Assembly (NCBI GenBank): GCA_016710465.1
Contig: JADJVS010000012.1
Coordinates: forward strand, 1-64,000
Length of the DNA stretch: 64,000 bases
Source: Sulfuritalea sp.
GTDB lineage: Bacteria > Pseudomonadota > Gammaproteobacteria > Burkholderiales > Rhodocyclaceae
Direction: 5' to 3'
Shown here piece after piece: positions 13,536 through 22,209 of this stretch. The notes under the pieces were generated by a model that saw only the letters and a program-made list of their open reading frames with translations, did not search any database and was not told the DNA's origin. Each line of letters opens with the position of its first letter. Position 1 is the first letter of the stretch. Position numbers and translations under genes: made by a program.

Positions 13536-15651
13536 CCGTGTTGCCGATCGCGCCGCTCACCGTGACGTCAGCCCCGCCGGCGGTCAGGGTCAGTGCCTGG
13601 GCGTTGTCGATGGTGCTGGTGAAGCTGATCGCGCCGGTCTGATCCGTGACGTTGGCGCTGGTGTTGATGGTGATCGCCCCTGTCGCCAGCAAGGCCGGGC
13701 CCGTCACCGTGACGCTGTTGCCCGTGTTGCCGTCCGTGGTGATGTTGCCGTTCAGGGTGACGCTGGTCGCGCCGGTGAGCGCCACGGAGTGCGCATTGAC
13801 CGTACCAACCGCCAAAGCACCTTCCGCATTTGCTACAAACACCCCTGAGCTCGTGCTTATGTCGCCGAGACCAATCGCGGCACTAACTGCGGCATCAGTA
13901 CCGCCAGTCCCGGGGCCTGTCCCCGCATCCGCAGTGTAAAAGGCAAGACTGCCGCTACCCTGAGCCGTGATTGAAAGACCCGACGTATTGATCCCAGGCG
14001 TTTTGGCTGATCCACCGACGTCACCGGTATTGTTCCGCGTCCGGAATGTAACGCTTGTATTGTTCGAAAATGTGAGCCCTGCGGTGAATGGAGTTGCTCC
14101 AACAGTAATGCTGTTTTCAGCCTGAAGATCAATAATTGATCCAGCGGCGATCGCTTCCAGGGCTGCTTCCGTTATGGTCGTATCCGCGCCAGTATTGGTG
14201 GCGAACGCAACAGTGTTCCCGACAATCGAGTCGTCGGTTCCCACACCCCCACCTGCATTGGTTGCACCTCCATTAATGATCAAATCGCGTGGGTCGAGCA
14301 ACAACCTGCCCCCACCCCCACTTGACGCAGAAAGGTCTACACCGCCGCGGAAGGCGAGTTGGTTCTTGCCCGAGACTTCGACCTGTCCGCCATCACCTGC
14401 CGAGCTACCACCGCGCGAAAAAATTGACCCTAAAAACCGGGTAATGCCGTCAGCCCATACCACTACCTTGCCGCCATCACCACTGCCAACTGCATCGGCA
14501 ATGATCGTCACATCCTTGCCAACGTATGTCACGTTCGCGTTCTGCTCCGGGCCCTTGCCCTGCCAGTTGCCGCCGACCAGCGCCGTACCACCACCGCCGA
14601 CTCCTGAAACATCGACCTTCGCCTGCTCGAACAGCCCGACCTTGTCGCCCAGCACCTTCACCGTGCCGCCACGTTGACCAGCAGCAGTACCTGATGCATC
14701 AAGCGTTCCACTGACGCTGACCACGCCGGAGCTACCACCGCCCAGCCAGATCTCACCATTTCGCGATTCGACGCTTCGCGCACGCACGATGCCGTCGTTG
14801 CTGAGAACGGTGGAAAGCAGGGCATCCTTGGCCTGGGCACTCATCACCACGCGACCGCCATCGGCCAAGATCAGCCCGCTATTGTCGACCCGTGCGGCGG
14901 CCGCGGCGAGGTTCACCTGAAAACTCAGCAAACCATCGTGGTCAAAATCGAGGCTGACTGTTTCACCCGCCGCCATTCCGATGCTGCCATTGGCTGCCGA
15001 GATTGTTCCCTTGTTCGCGACCTGCGGAGCGATAAGGGCAACAAAGCCGCCATTTGCCACATTGATGCTTCCGTGATTCTCCACCGCCCCGCCAGCACCG
15101 ACTCCTTCGAACTGATACTTTGCCGCCAGAAAATTGCCGTCGGATATGCCAAGTGAAGACGCGACCAACCCGCCAACGTCGACCCGGGCACCTGGCGCAA
15201 ATATGACTCCGGCAGGATCCACCAGGAAGACATTGCCATTGGCCGTCATCTGTCCGAGGATCATCGATCCACTGCCGCCGAGCACCCGATTGAGAATGAC
15301 CGCCGACGCACTTGGCTGGACAAAATTGACTTGTGCCTGGCTACCGATATTGAAACTGTCCCAGTTGACGATCGCACTGTTCGACGACTGGGTTACGTCC
15401 ATGCGCGACCCGACGGTCGCGATCTCGACTTGACCGGCAACAGTTTGCCCGCCCGTCGGCAAGGCGGTCGGAGCCGGATTTTGGGCAGCCGAGTTACCTG
15501 CCATCCCCGCCACAAGGGCCACCGACAATGCGATCCCAGCCGCGGACCGCTTTCCATGCGCGCGCGCGAACTCCGCCACCGCAACCCAAGTGCTGCGCAC
15601 CTCGCACCAGATCAACCGGTAGGCTCGATTCATCGTGGCGTGCTTGAACAT
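10276..15651 (-). CDS. Two-partner secretion exoprotein (TpsA, filamentous-haemagglutinin-like), intact N-terminal portion
   Basis: Large secreted or surface beta-helix protein exported by the TpsB partner next door. The N-terminus carries an extended signal peptide region (ESPR, MNRAYRLIW then WVAVAEFARAHGK) followed by a hydrophobic segment ending AGNSAAQ. The TPS haemagglutination-activity domain follows (NWDSFNIGS, ILNRVLGG, NGNVFLVDPAGVIFAPGA), covering about the first 300 residues. A linker of about 400 residues leads into identical 147-residue repeats. I chose ATG at 15651 because AGGAA sits 7 nt upstream; a GTG at 15678 and an ATG at 15633, at the ESPR itself, are alternatives. The reading frame runs through about seven repeats, then meets a stop at 10276 after one-base indels at about 10376, 10350 and 10279. 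If those are errors, the true protein exceeds 5,000 residues. Adhesin, contact-dependent toxin carrier or matrix protein are all possible; no toxin domain is visible because the C-terminus lies outside the window. Confidence 0.9.
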   Translation of the reverse strand: MFKHATMNRAYRLIWCEVRSTWVAVAEFARAHGKRSAAGIALSVALVAGMAGNSAAQNPAPTALPTGGQTVAGQVEIATVGSRMDVTQSSNSAIVNWDSFNIGSQAQVNFVQPSASAVILNRVLGGSGSMILGQMTANGNVFLVDPAGVIFAPGARVDVGGLVASSLGISDGNFLAAKYQFEGVGAGGAVENHGSINVANGGFVALIAPQVANKGTISAANGSIGMAAGETVSLDFDHDGLLSFQVNLAAAAARVDNSGLILADGGRVVMSAQAKDALLSTVLSNDGIVRARSVESRNGEIWLGGGSSGVVSVSGTLDASGTAAGQRGGTVKVLGDKVGLFEQAKVDVSGVGGGGTALVGGNWQGKGPEQNANVTYVGKDVTIIADAVGSGDGGKVVVWADGITRFLGSIFSRGGSSAGDGGQVEVSGKNQLAFRGGVDLSASSGGGGRLLLDPRDLIINGGATNAGGGVGTDDSIVGNTVAFATNTGADTTITEAALEAIAAGSIIDLQAENSITVGATPFTAGLTFSNNTSVTFRTRNNTGDVGGSAKTPGINTSGLSITAQGSGSLAFYTADAGTGPGTGGTDAAVSAAIGLGDISTSSGVFVANAEGALAVGTVNAHSVALTGATSVTLNGNITTDGNTGNSVTVTGPALLATGAITINTSANVTDQTGAISFTSTIDNAQALTLTAGGADVTVSGAIGNTAALTGLTITGNDISLGNIGGAAAGVSGATSVTAADGAGPDAGSITLTGTTYNQNQLTLNAGAATNAVQVAGGAAAALTTITTSGDTVTVTGAVDLNARGLTVDSTAAGGSAAGANISFNQTIDGAGALTLTGGTLGDVTITGATGNGTALTGLTITGNDISLGNIGGAAAGVSGATSVTAADGAGPDAGSITLTGTTYNQNQLTLNAGAATNAVQVAGGAAAALTTITTSGDTVTVTGAVDLNARGLTVDSTAAGGSAAGANISFNQTIDGAGALTLTGGTLGDVTITGATGNGTALTGLTITGNDISLGNIGGAAAGVSGATSVTAADGAGPDAGSITLTGTTYNQNQLTLNAGAATNAVQVAGGAAAALTTITTSGDTVTVTGAVDLNARGLTVDSTAAGGSAAGANISFNQTIDGAGALTLTGGTLGDVTITGATGNGTALTGLTITGNDISLGNIGGAAAGVSGATSVTAADGAGPDAGSITLTGTTYNQNQLTLNAGAATNAVQVAGGAAAALTTITTSGDTVTVTGAVDLNARGLTVDSTAAGGSAAGANISFNQTIDGAGALTLTGGTLGDVTITGATGNGTALTGLTITGNDISLGNIGGAAAGVSGATSVTAADGAGPDAGSITLTGTTYNQNQLTLNAGAATNAVQVAGGAAAALTTITTSGDTVTVTGAVDLNARGLTVDSTAAGGSAAGANISFNQTIDGAGALTLTGGTLGDVTITGATGNGTALTGLTITGNDISLGNIGGAAAGVSGATSVTAADGAGPDAGSITLTGTTYNQNQLTLNAGAATNAVQVAGGAAAALTTITTSGDTVTVTGAVDLNARGLTVDSTAAGGSAAGANISFNQTIDGAGALTLTGGTLGDVTITGATGNGTALTGLTITGNDISLGNIGGAAAGVSGATSVTAADGAGPDAGSITLTGTTYNQNQLTLNAGAATNAVQVAGGAAAALTTITTSGDTVTVTGAVDLNARGLTVDSTAAGGSAAGANISFNQTIDGAGALTLTGGTLGDVTITGATGNGTALTGLTITGNDISLGNIGGAAAGGQWRDQRHRADGAGPDAGSITLTGTTYNQNQLT

Positions 15652-15746
15652 GGCAATGTTCCTATGCGATTGAAGCACCGCGTCCAGATCGACGATCGAA
15701 CACTATGCCCTCAAATTCCTTGCGACAAGAGGTACTACATCACGGC

Positions 15747-17492
15747 CTAGAAGAACTTGCTGAACTGAAAATAGAACCGCGGATAGCGCAGCAAATGATC
15801 CGCAGTGGCCTTGGTAGTGTCCCGGAAAGCAAGAGTTGCCCGTAGATACCAATTGTTTGGCACTTCCCAGTTAACGCCCACCCCCGGGCCGGCAATACGC
15901 CGCAAACGCTCAGCATTCCCCGCAAAATCGGCGGCGCTGGGCCGTTGGATCAGCTTCGCGCGCCCAAAATCATAAAAAGTGGCAAACACGATGCTTCCCG
16001 GAAGACTTTCCTCCAATGGCAACCGGTATCGCATTTCCAAAGTCGCGAAGTATCCCTGGTCGCCAGCGCCTTCCCCTTGCGGATAAGCACGAACGGCATT
16101 GGGTCCGCCGAGACTAATCTTCTCGCTAGGATCGAGGTTCTTGTTGGTAAATTGCTCCGTGTAGGAACCATAGAATGCCAAGCGATCGGCCACCGCCTGA
16201 AGGCGTGAAAGCGTGATGTTGGTCTTGCCAAACAAACCCTTGGTACGACGACCCGCATTGTCAGTGGCTTCAAGCGCGGCGTTGCCAAATTTCAAATCGC
16301 CGAGCGTATATGCAAGGTTGAAGACGTTGATGCCGCCACCGCCAATACGATCGCGGAAATCCCCCGAAACACTTAGCGAATAGACATCCGACTTCTTAAG
16401 ATTGACGTTCCCTGAAGTCAACTGGATGTCATAGAACTCGCGTTTGTCGCTCTGCGCGATCAGCAGCAGATTGGTATTGCGCGAGCGGATGAAGGGATGG
16501 ATCGCGGTCAAGGAGGTAACGTGGGCCGCGCCATTGACCTTCAGCGCCGCGAATGACGAAGTACCAAGGCGATAGTTGAGGTCCGAGATGGCACCGCCGA
16601 TCTTGGTTCCCCAGGGACCGATTGGCAGCAACACCGAGGCTCGCGCGAAACGCAGATTTCCGTCGATCGCATTGCTTGCGCGCACGCTGATGAGCTCGCC
16701 GCGGCCGAACAAGCCGTTGGCGTCCACTCCGGCGCCGGCTCGGTGCAAGCCGGTATAGATCGAACCGTTGGCGTCAAAGTCGAAATTTCCGTCGAAGGTC
16801 TTCGCCGGCGAAACGCGGATGGTCAGGTCCGCCGTTCCCGAGGCCGTGCCCGGCGCGAAACTGCTGGTCGCCACAATGCCGCGCAGATCATGGATCTGGA
16901 ACAGCGCGCGCTCGACGTCGGAGGTCCGGATCAGGCCCCCCTCTTCCAATCCGTCGATGTAGGACTGCAACAATTCGCGGTCGATTCTCGTTGCCGGGTC
17001 GATCACCAGCCGAACCTTGCCCAGCCGCCCTTCGAGAACCCGCAACTCGACGATGCCATTGGCGATCTTCTGTTCCGGAACCACCACGTCGGCGAGGAAG
17101 AATCCAAGGCCGGCCAGCTTGCGCTTGATCGCCGCGGCGGCATCGAGCAGATCCTGAAAACGCTTGTTGGGGCCGAGGAAGCCGGCAAGGTCCTCTTCCA
17201 TGTCCTCGGCTGTCGCAACTGAAAGGCCGACGATGCGAAAGCGCTTGATTTCAATCCGCAACCCCTCGACGTCGGCAATGGCGCGCGGCCTGGAAGCCCG
17301 GTCGTCTATGCTCGGCCCGCTGTCCGGACGCGTCGTCGCCGGTGGAACCGTCTGCAGCACGCTGCCCGCACCCGGCGGGGTTTGCCCTTGAGCCGGCACA
17401 GCGACATGGGCAAGCAACAACGCGGAGCACGCTTGGAGAATCCAAACGCAACCGGATATCGATCGCCTCGCTGAATGTCGAGTCAGTGCCAT
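15747..17492 (-). CDS. TpsB outer-membrane transporter (ShlB/FhaC/HecB family)
   Basis: Outer-membrane beta-barrel of the Omp85/TpsB family that secretes the downstream TpsA. After a signal peptide (cleavage near VAVPAQGQ) and a Pro-rich stretch comes the POTRA region (RIEIKRFRIVGLSVATAEDMEE, then GFFLADVVVPEQKIANGIVELRVLEG). The haemolysin-activator barrel fills the rest, with the VRAYP signature of the conserved barrel motif and a terminal aromatic, FYFQFSKFF, as expected for BAM-dependent folding. The length of about 580 residues is normal. ATG at 17492 gives a standard signal peptide; a start at 17540 would add 16 residues. It ends 96 bp before tpsA on the same strand, the usual tpsB-tpsA order. 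The 203 bp upstream shows no clear promoter. Confidence 0.93.
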   Translation of the reverse strand: MALTRHSARRSISGCVWILQACSALLLAHVAVPAQGQTPPGAGSVLQTVPPATTRPDSGPSIDDRASRPRAIADVEGLRIEIKRFRIVGLSVATAEDMEEDLAGFLGPNKRFQDLLDAAAAIKRKLAGLGFFLADVVVPEQKIANGIVELRVLEGRLGKVRLVIDPATRIDRELLQSYIDGLEEGGLIRTSDVERALFQIHDLRGIVATSSFAPGTASGTADLTIRVSPAKTFDGNFDFDANGSIYTGLHRAGAGVDANGLFGRGELISVRASNAIDGNLRFARASVLLPIGPWGTKIGGAISDLNYRLGTSSFAALKVNGAAHVTSLTAIHPFIRSRNTNLLLIAQSDKREFYDIQLTSGNVNLKKSDVYSLSVSGDFRDRIGGGGINVFNLAYTLGDLKFGNAALEATDNAGRRTKGLFGKTNITLSRLQAVADRLAFYGSYTEQFTNKNLDPSEKISLGGPNAVRAYPQGEGAGDQGYFATLEMRYRLPLEESLPGSIVFATFYDFGRAKLIQRPSAADFAGNAERLRRIAGPGVGVNWEVPNNWYLRATLAFRDTTKATADHLLRYPRFYFQFSKFF

Positions 17493-17695
17493 TGCCTTGT
17501 CGAAATTTGGACCGCCTGGGCTGCGGTCGACGGCTCCCACGCGAACTACGGATCGGTCATCTTGGGTGTCCGACGCTTGGAAGTAGCCGTGTTACCCCAG
17601 CGTGGCTGCAGACAAAATGCGCCTCCGCGATTTTAACCCAGCGCATGCCTCAAAGCCATGAGACCGTGATGGCGAATTGGCGTGCGGCGCTTGAT

Positions 17696-18535
17696 TCAAT
17701 AGCCTCGGGACGGCAGCCGCAGGGCGGGCCGATACCCGAGATCCAGGGCTTTTCGTTCGAAGCGCGCGGCATCGGCGACCAAGCCCGTGTAGTTGTAGTG
17801 TTCGGCAAGCTCCCAACTCGCCCTGCCATGACCGAGCTCCGCTGAGTACCTCAACCATTGTTCCAATCTGCGCGGATCGCTGGCGACGCCACTCCGGCCG
17901 GACTTGTAGGCTTCGGCAACGCCATAGGCGGCATCCATGTCGCCGCGCGCCGCCCGTTCGACAAGCTCGCGAAGCTCGCGGTCACCCGCCGCATCGGCAA
18001 ACAGTTCCCCCGAAATCCCAGCCGAGCGCTGCCCATCCAGGGCAGTTCGCGCCCCCGCTTCAATACGCCGGAACTCGTCGCTAAAAGGCCCAGGTGGTAG
18101 TTCCTTCACGCATTCCTCGGCCAGGGTCGCGACACGTGCCGGTTGAACGACCGCGACTATTCGTTCCCGGCACTCCGCTGCACGAAACGACACCAAATCG
18201 CCGGCCGGCGCCAACCTCGCGCCCGCCGACCGTCGCCCGCCCGTGGATTTCGGCGCCACGGCTTTGCGCTTCGCGCTCGGCGCCTTGCCGCGCGACAATG
18301 ACCGCTTTGCATTGGCCTTTTCGCCAGCCGTGCGCTTTTCCTGTCCGGTCTTCGCGGTACTCGATTTGCCTGATCGCGTCGTGTCGACGCGGCCGGAGGA
18401 GATTTCGCCACGCGAGGGCCTCGGCCTCGCTTCCACCCCTTTACCAACGCCGTCCTCCGCGCCGATACCTGGCATGCCCGCCAATGCCAGCAGCAGCGCA
18501 ACGACCATACGGGAACGCGCCAGCAGGCGCCTCAC
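17696..18535 (-). CDS. Secreted Sel1-like repeat protein of unknown function
   Basis: A 279-residue protein with a signal peptide (hydrophobic run ending MPGIGA), then about 80 residues very rich in Lys, Arg, Ser and Gly, then a helical C-terminal half. That half has Sel1/TPR-like motifs (DAAYGVAEAYKSGRSG, LEQWLRYSAELGHGRASWELAEHYNYTG). The last 130 residues or so are clearly homologous to the C-terminus of the neighbouring caspase-fold protein (18599-20026), down to the shared ending ALDLGYRP then RGY, so this gene looks like a duplicated tail on a different N-terminus. It starts 63 bp after that gene on the same strand, so co-transcription is likely. No enzymatic residues are recognisable. 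A periplasmic scaffold or regulator for the caspase is inference. Confidence 0.75.
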   Translation of the reverse strand: MRRLLARSRMVVALLLALAGMPGIGAEDGVGKGVEARPRPSRGEISSGRVDTTRSGKSSTAKTGQEKRTAGEKANAKRSLSRGKAPSAKRKAVAPKSTGGRRSAGARLAPAGDLVSFRAAECRERIVAVVQPARVATLAEECVKELPPGPFSDEFRRIEAGARTALDGQRSAGISGELFADAAGDRELRELVERAARGDMDAAYGVAEAYKSGRSGVASDPRRLEQWLRYSAELGHGRASWELAEHYNYTGLVADAARFERKALDLGYRPALRLPSRGY

Positions 18536-18598
18536 GCCGCCGCCGAGCCAAGAAAAACTCCGATAAAACCGCCTTGCACCGTCCGCGCCGCTTGCAGC

Positions 18599-20026
18599 TC
18601 AGTAGCCACGCGTCGCCAATCTTGGCGGCGGCCGGTAGCCAAGATCCAGCGCCTTTTTCTCGAACCGCGCCGCATCACCCACCTGGCCGCTCTGGTTGTA
18701 GATTTCGGAGAGCTCCCAACTGGCAATACCATTGCCGAGCTCTGCGGCGAACCGCAACCATTGTTCGGTGCGGCGCGATTGTATTGCGACTCCGGACTTG
18801 CCATCCCGATAGGCCAGGGCAAGTCGATGCGCGGCATCCTTGTCACCGCGCAGCGCCTTGATAAGGTCGTCGCGGAAGTCCCGGTCACCGGTGGTTTCCT
18901 CAAACAAGTCCGCCGATAGCCCGGCCGAACGCTGGCTTTCCAACGCCTGCCGGGCACCGGCGATCGTGACGCGAATCTGTTGATCGTATTCGCTGCCGGG
19001 AAAATCCTTTTCGAACTGTTCGCAAAGCCGGATCAAGCGCGCGGGCCGCAAAGAGGCTTGAATTACTTGCCAGCGCTTGTCGAGCAGGGCTGCGTCGACA
19101 CCGAGCAGCGCGGTGCCCTTGCCGGTACGGCCCCGACGCAGTTCGAGCTGGCGATTGCGAATCACGAAGCGTCCGCGCAAATTGCCCGTGCTCTCCGGGA
19201 ACTGGGGCGGAATCGTCAGTTTCACCTTGTCGAACTCGGCCTTGACGCGGGTCTGGCATTCGATTGCAGCAATCCGGAACAAGTCGTCAATCGGCGTCAC
19301 GCCGTTGGCTTCGCGCAATACGTCGACCAAGGCCCCGACAAAAAACGTGTTGCGGTCCGCGCTGATCGGCGCCAGCGCTGGCCGTCCGGCGCGCGTCGCA
19401 AAAAAGACCAGCATGCCCTCGGGCGCCGTGATCTGGTTGAAGTCGTCAACGCCACGACGGATCGACGGGTCGGTGCGACAGGCATCGATCAGCGCGATGC
19501 TGATCCCCGGATAGCGCTGCGGCAGCGCGACCAGGATGTCCTCGTTCAGGCGCAGCGAGGACGACAGCGCCTTCTCCGAGGATGGATCGACGCCGGCGGG
19601 AACCAGATAGTTGCGCCCCGCCGATTGAAAGCCGTGCCCGCAAAAATAGAACACCACGGCCACGGAACCGGGCAGGCTCGACTCGCTGCTTGCCTTCAGT
19701 TCCGAGCCAAACTCGGCGAGCACCCGGGCCATCGCCAGTGCGTCGAGGTCGCGGTAGTCGCGCACCTTGAACTCGTAGTATTCGAGCGTTTCCTTGAGAT
19801 CCCGGACGTTCTTGTGCGCTGGCGCAATGTCCTTGCGATTCGGATAGTCGCGGTTTCCGATCAGGAGCGCGAACTTGCTGCGGGGGGCGTAGATGTCCTG
19901 GATCGGTTCGCCGGCTGACGCTTGCGCGAAGCATTCCTGGACCACCGGCAACGCACCGAGGGCAGCCGCAGCCCCTGCGCCCAGCAACAGGTTTCGGCGC
20001 GCCGCGCTGGGACGGGGATCGGACAT
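18599..20026 (-). CDS. Tat-exported caspase-fold (peptidase C14-like) protein with Sel1-like tail
   Basis: A 475-residue protein beginning with a twin-arginine type signal (ARRNLLLGAGAAAALGALP). The caspase p20-like domain covers about residues 48-270. The catalytic His is H131 in FYFCGHGFQ and the catalytic Cys is C183 in LIDACRTDPS, so the dyad is intact. The C-terminal 150 residues form helical repeats matching the 279-aa neighbour (LALAYRDGKSGVA, QWLRFAAELGNGIASWELSEIYNQSG). The known family cleaves after basic or acidic residues; specificity cannot be read here. It starts 27 bp after the caspase-SUMF1 gene ends, suggesting one operon. Export suggests action in the periplasm, possibly on the TPS exoprotein; that target is inference. 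Confidence 0.85.
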   Translation of the reverse strand: MSDPRPSAARRNLLLGAGAAAALGALPVVQECFAQASAGEPIQDIYAPRSKFALLIGNRDYPNRKDIAPAHKNVRDLKETLEYYEFKVRDYRDLDALAMARVLAEFGSELKASSESSLPGSVAVVFYFCGHGFQSAGRNYLVPAGVDPSSEKALSSSLRLNEDILVALPQRYPGISIALIDACRTDPSIRRGVDDFNQITAPEGMLVFFATRAGRPALAPISADRNTFFVGALVDVLREANGVTPIDDLFRIAAIECQTRVKAEFDKVKLTIPPQFPESTGNLRGRFVIRNRQLELRRGRTGKGTALLGVDAALLDKRWQVIQASLRPARLIRLCEQFEKDFPGSEYDQQIRVTIAGARQALESQRSAGLSADLFEETTGDRDFRDDLIKALRGDKDAAHRLALAYRDGKSGVAIQSRRTEQWLRFAAELGNGIASWELSEIYNQSGQVGDAARFEKKALDLGYRPPPRLATRGY

Positions 20027-20052
20027 GGGGCAGCTACCTCAACCGCCGCGGA

Positions 20053-22092
20053 TCACGGCAGGGTGCGTGCCACCCGGAAACCCAGATTGTCGTGCCGCTC
20101 ATCCTTTGATTCGCGGTCCCGATACGCGGTGCGCAGCGTTGCCGGCGTGCTGTTCCAGGCGCCGCCGCGAAATACCCGCTCGCTGCAGGCGCCGGACACC
20201 CGTGGCACGGCAAGTTCCGGTGCTCCCGAATAGCCCTCGTTCCAGCAGTCCTCCACCCACTCCCACGCATTGCCGAGCATGTCGTGCAAACCGAACGGAT
20301 TGGGCGGGAAACGGCCCACTGGCGCGGTATGCGCAAATCCGTCCGAGCAAGGGAATAGTGGCGCGCCAGGGGAAACCGCCTTGTAGGAGGCGTCGGCAAC
20401 GCTGGCATGGCGGCAGGTTGCGGCGTCCTCGGCGTCAGCCCAGTAGCGCCGACCCGTGCTGCCACCGCGCGCGACATATTCCCACTCCGATTCGTTCAGC
20501 AAGCGATACTGCTTCAGCGATTTCTTGGTCAGCCAGGCCACATAAGCCTGGGCATCGTTCCAGCTTACGCAAACCACTGGTTCTTCGTTCTTTTGCTCGA
20601 ATCCCGGGTTTTGCCAGGTCGCCTTGGGGTTCTTGTGGAAAAAGCCGCCTCGCATGGAATGACAACCCGGCTTTGTCTCGCGCGCGGTTTCCTTCACAAA
20701 GGCCGCATACTGAGCGCGGGTGACTTCGAATTTGCCCACCGCCACGGCCGAGGTGACGCGCACGCGATGGGCCGGCTCTTCATCCAGCTCGCGCAGCTTT
20801 TCCTTCGGGCTGCTGCCCATCACGAACTCCCCGGGAGGAACGGCGACCAGCTCCGGGCACTCCGTGCAATCCTGAATCACCGTGCCCGGCGACGGGATGG
20901 CACCATTCGGGAGAGCCCCAACCGCTACCGGTGCAGCCTGGGTCGGCAAGACCGCAGCGGGGGCTGCCAGGCTAATTTGTGTCGGCGCATCTCCGCCCTG
21001 GCGCCCAGCGGGGCGCGCGGTGGCCGGAACCGTGCCGCCCAGCTTCTGTACCATCCAGCGAGCATAGGCGGCGCGCTTTGCACCGGCGAACTTCTCCAGG
21101 TAAGCGACATAGTCGGCCGGGCTGCGGCTGTCCTTAATCCGCTCCCAGAAGGCCCGCTCCTGAACCGGATCATAGGGAATCGGCAGAGCCTCGGCGGCGG
21201 ATTCCTGGGCAGAAACCGCGGGTTGAATCGCCGGTCGCTGCAAGGCCGCCAAATCCTCGGCCATGCTGAAATAGAAAGACCCAATGACCGAGCTTGAGGT
21301 CCAGGGTACCTGCTCTCCGTTCGTGTCCTGGACCACGCCTGTGCGCACCCGGCCGAAAACCCGGTCGATGTCGGAGTCCTGGGTTTCCAGCGAGCGCAAC
21401 AAATGTTTTGTGTAGAGGCCGTTGCGCCCCGTGCCGTCGGCCGCCGTGGAGCCAGGCGACGTCGCATACGCAATGAAGGTGCCCTTTTCCGCGCGGCCGA
21501 CGTTCATCACGCCGAGCCCCTTGCTGATGGACTTGCGCGACTGCTGGAGCGGGTTGTTGCGACAGGCATCGAGAATGACGATGTTGATCCGGTTCCCCGC
21601 CTCGGCCATGCGCGAAAGCACATACTCGGCACTGACCGATTTGAAACTGACGTCGGCCTCGCTTTCAAAGCCGACATCCACCGGCAGCAGAAAATTCTGG
21701 TCCTTGAGCTGGATGCCGTGGCCGGCGAAAAAGAACAGGCCAATACCGCCCTTTTTCAGGTGTTTGGCAAAGACATCCACCGCCTCCTTGAGGCCGCGTT
21801 CGCCGACATTTTCGCGGACCAATACGTTGAAACCCTGCTTTTCCAATGCGGCGGCGAGGTCGCTGGCATCGTTGGCCGGGTTATCCAACGGCGCCGACCG
21901 GTAATCCGAATTGCCGATCACCAGGGCCACGCGTGTCTCAGGTGTCGTCGGCCTGGCGAAGCGATCCTGGGCCAGCGTCGCGCCTCCCGAGGTAAACGAC
22001 ATCAGCACCGCGCCAATACAAAGGCTACGGGCAAGCATCCCCCAAGGGGAACGCGGTCTTGACAGGAAGTCGGCGCTCACTGGCATCGTCAC
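20053..22092 (-). CDS. Caspase-fold protease fused to a formylglycine-generating-enzyme-like (SUMF1) domain
   Basis: A 679-residue protein with an N-terminal signal or anchor (SLCIGAVLMSFTSGGATLAQ). A caspase domain follows at about 50-290, with H125 in FFFAGHGIQ and C177 in ILDACRNNP. A Pro/Ala-rich linker region leads to a C-terminal FGE-sulfatase (SUMF1) domain at about 430-677. That domain shows VPPGEFVMGS, the PVVCVSWNDAQAYVAWL core, LNESEWEYVARGG, LGNAWEWVEDCW, RVFRGGAWN and a final LGFRVART. The two-domain order is known in proteobacterial metacaspase-like proteins. In most such fusions the SUMF1 part is thought to be a binding or lectin-like domain, not a true FGE, and I cannot tell which here. 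A promoter fits just upstream (22135-22162), making this the likely first gene of the operon. Confidence 0.9.
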   Translation of the reverse strand: MTMPVSADFLSRPRSPWGMLARSLCIGAVLMSFTSGGATLAQDRFARPTTPETRVALVIGNSDYRSAPLDNPANDASDLAAALEKQGFNVLVRENVGERGLKEAVDVFAKHLKKGGIGLFFFAGHGIQLKDQNFLLPVDVGFESEADVSFKSVSAEYVLSRMAEAGNRINIVILDACRNNPLQQSRKSISKGLGVMNVGRAEKGTFIAYATSPGSTAADGTGRNGLYTKHLLRSLETQDSDIDRVFGRVRTGVVQDTNGEQVPWTSSSVIGSFYFSMAEDLAALQRPAIQPAVSAQESAAEALPIPYDPVQERAFWERIKDSRSPADYVAYLEKFAGAKRAAYARWMVQKLGGTVPATARPAGRQGGDAPTQISLAAPAAVLPTQAAPVAVGALPNGAIPSPGTVIQDCTECPELVAVPPGEFVMGSSPKEKLRELDEEPAHRVRVTSAVAVGKFEVTRAQYAAFVKETARETKPGCHSMRGGFFHKNPKATWQNPGFEQKNEEPVVCVSWNDAQAYVAWLTKKSLKQYRLLNESEWEYVARGGSTGRRYWADAEDAATCRHASVADASYKAVSPGAPLFPCSDGFAHTAPVGRFPPNPFGLHDMLGNAWEWVEDCWNEGYSGAPELAVPRVSGACSERVFRGGAWNSTPATLRTAYRDRESKDERHDNLGFRVARTLP

Positions 22093-22134
22093 ACGATCGA
22101 TCCGGAATCGTCCTGATTCTTAATCAAAATGTTG

Positions 22135-22162
22135 ATTATCCCACCCAAACCGGAAATTTCAA
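22135..22162 (-). promoter_or_regulatory. Sigma70-like promoter for the caspase operon
   Basis: Reading on the minus strand, TTGAAA (22162-22157) is followed after 16 bp by GATAAT (22140-22135), each 5 of 6 to consensus, about 43 bp before the start codon at 22092. A small inverted repeat (AATCA/TGATT, 22122-22137) overlaps the -10. The region is distinctly AT-richer than its surroundings. It would separate transcription of the caspase genes from the cyclase gene upstream. Confidence 0.5.
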
Positions 22163-22209
22163 CATTTCAACGATGTTCGAGGGCCATCGGGGTTTTGCGC
22201 GGGCACCGG

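Noticed and set aside
1..13848. Long plus-strand open frames across the repeat array (for example 3690-6335 and 9805-13848, and many 146-codon frames)
   Set aside because: They are antisense shadows of the repeat, produced by its high GC and 441-bp period. The products are Arg/Ala/Gly-rich without family similarity, while the minus strand gives a TPS protein with signal and secretion domain.
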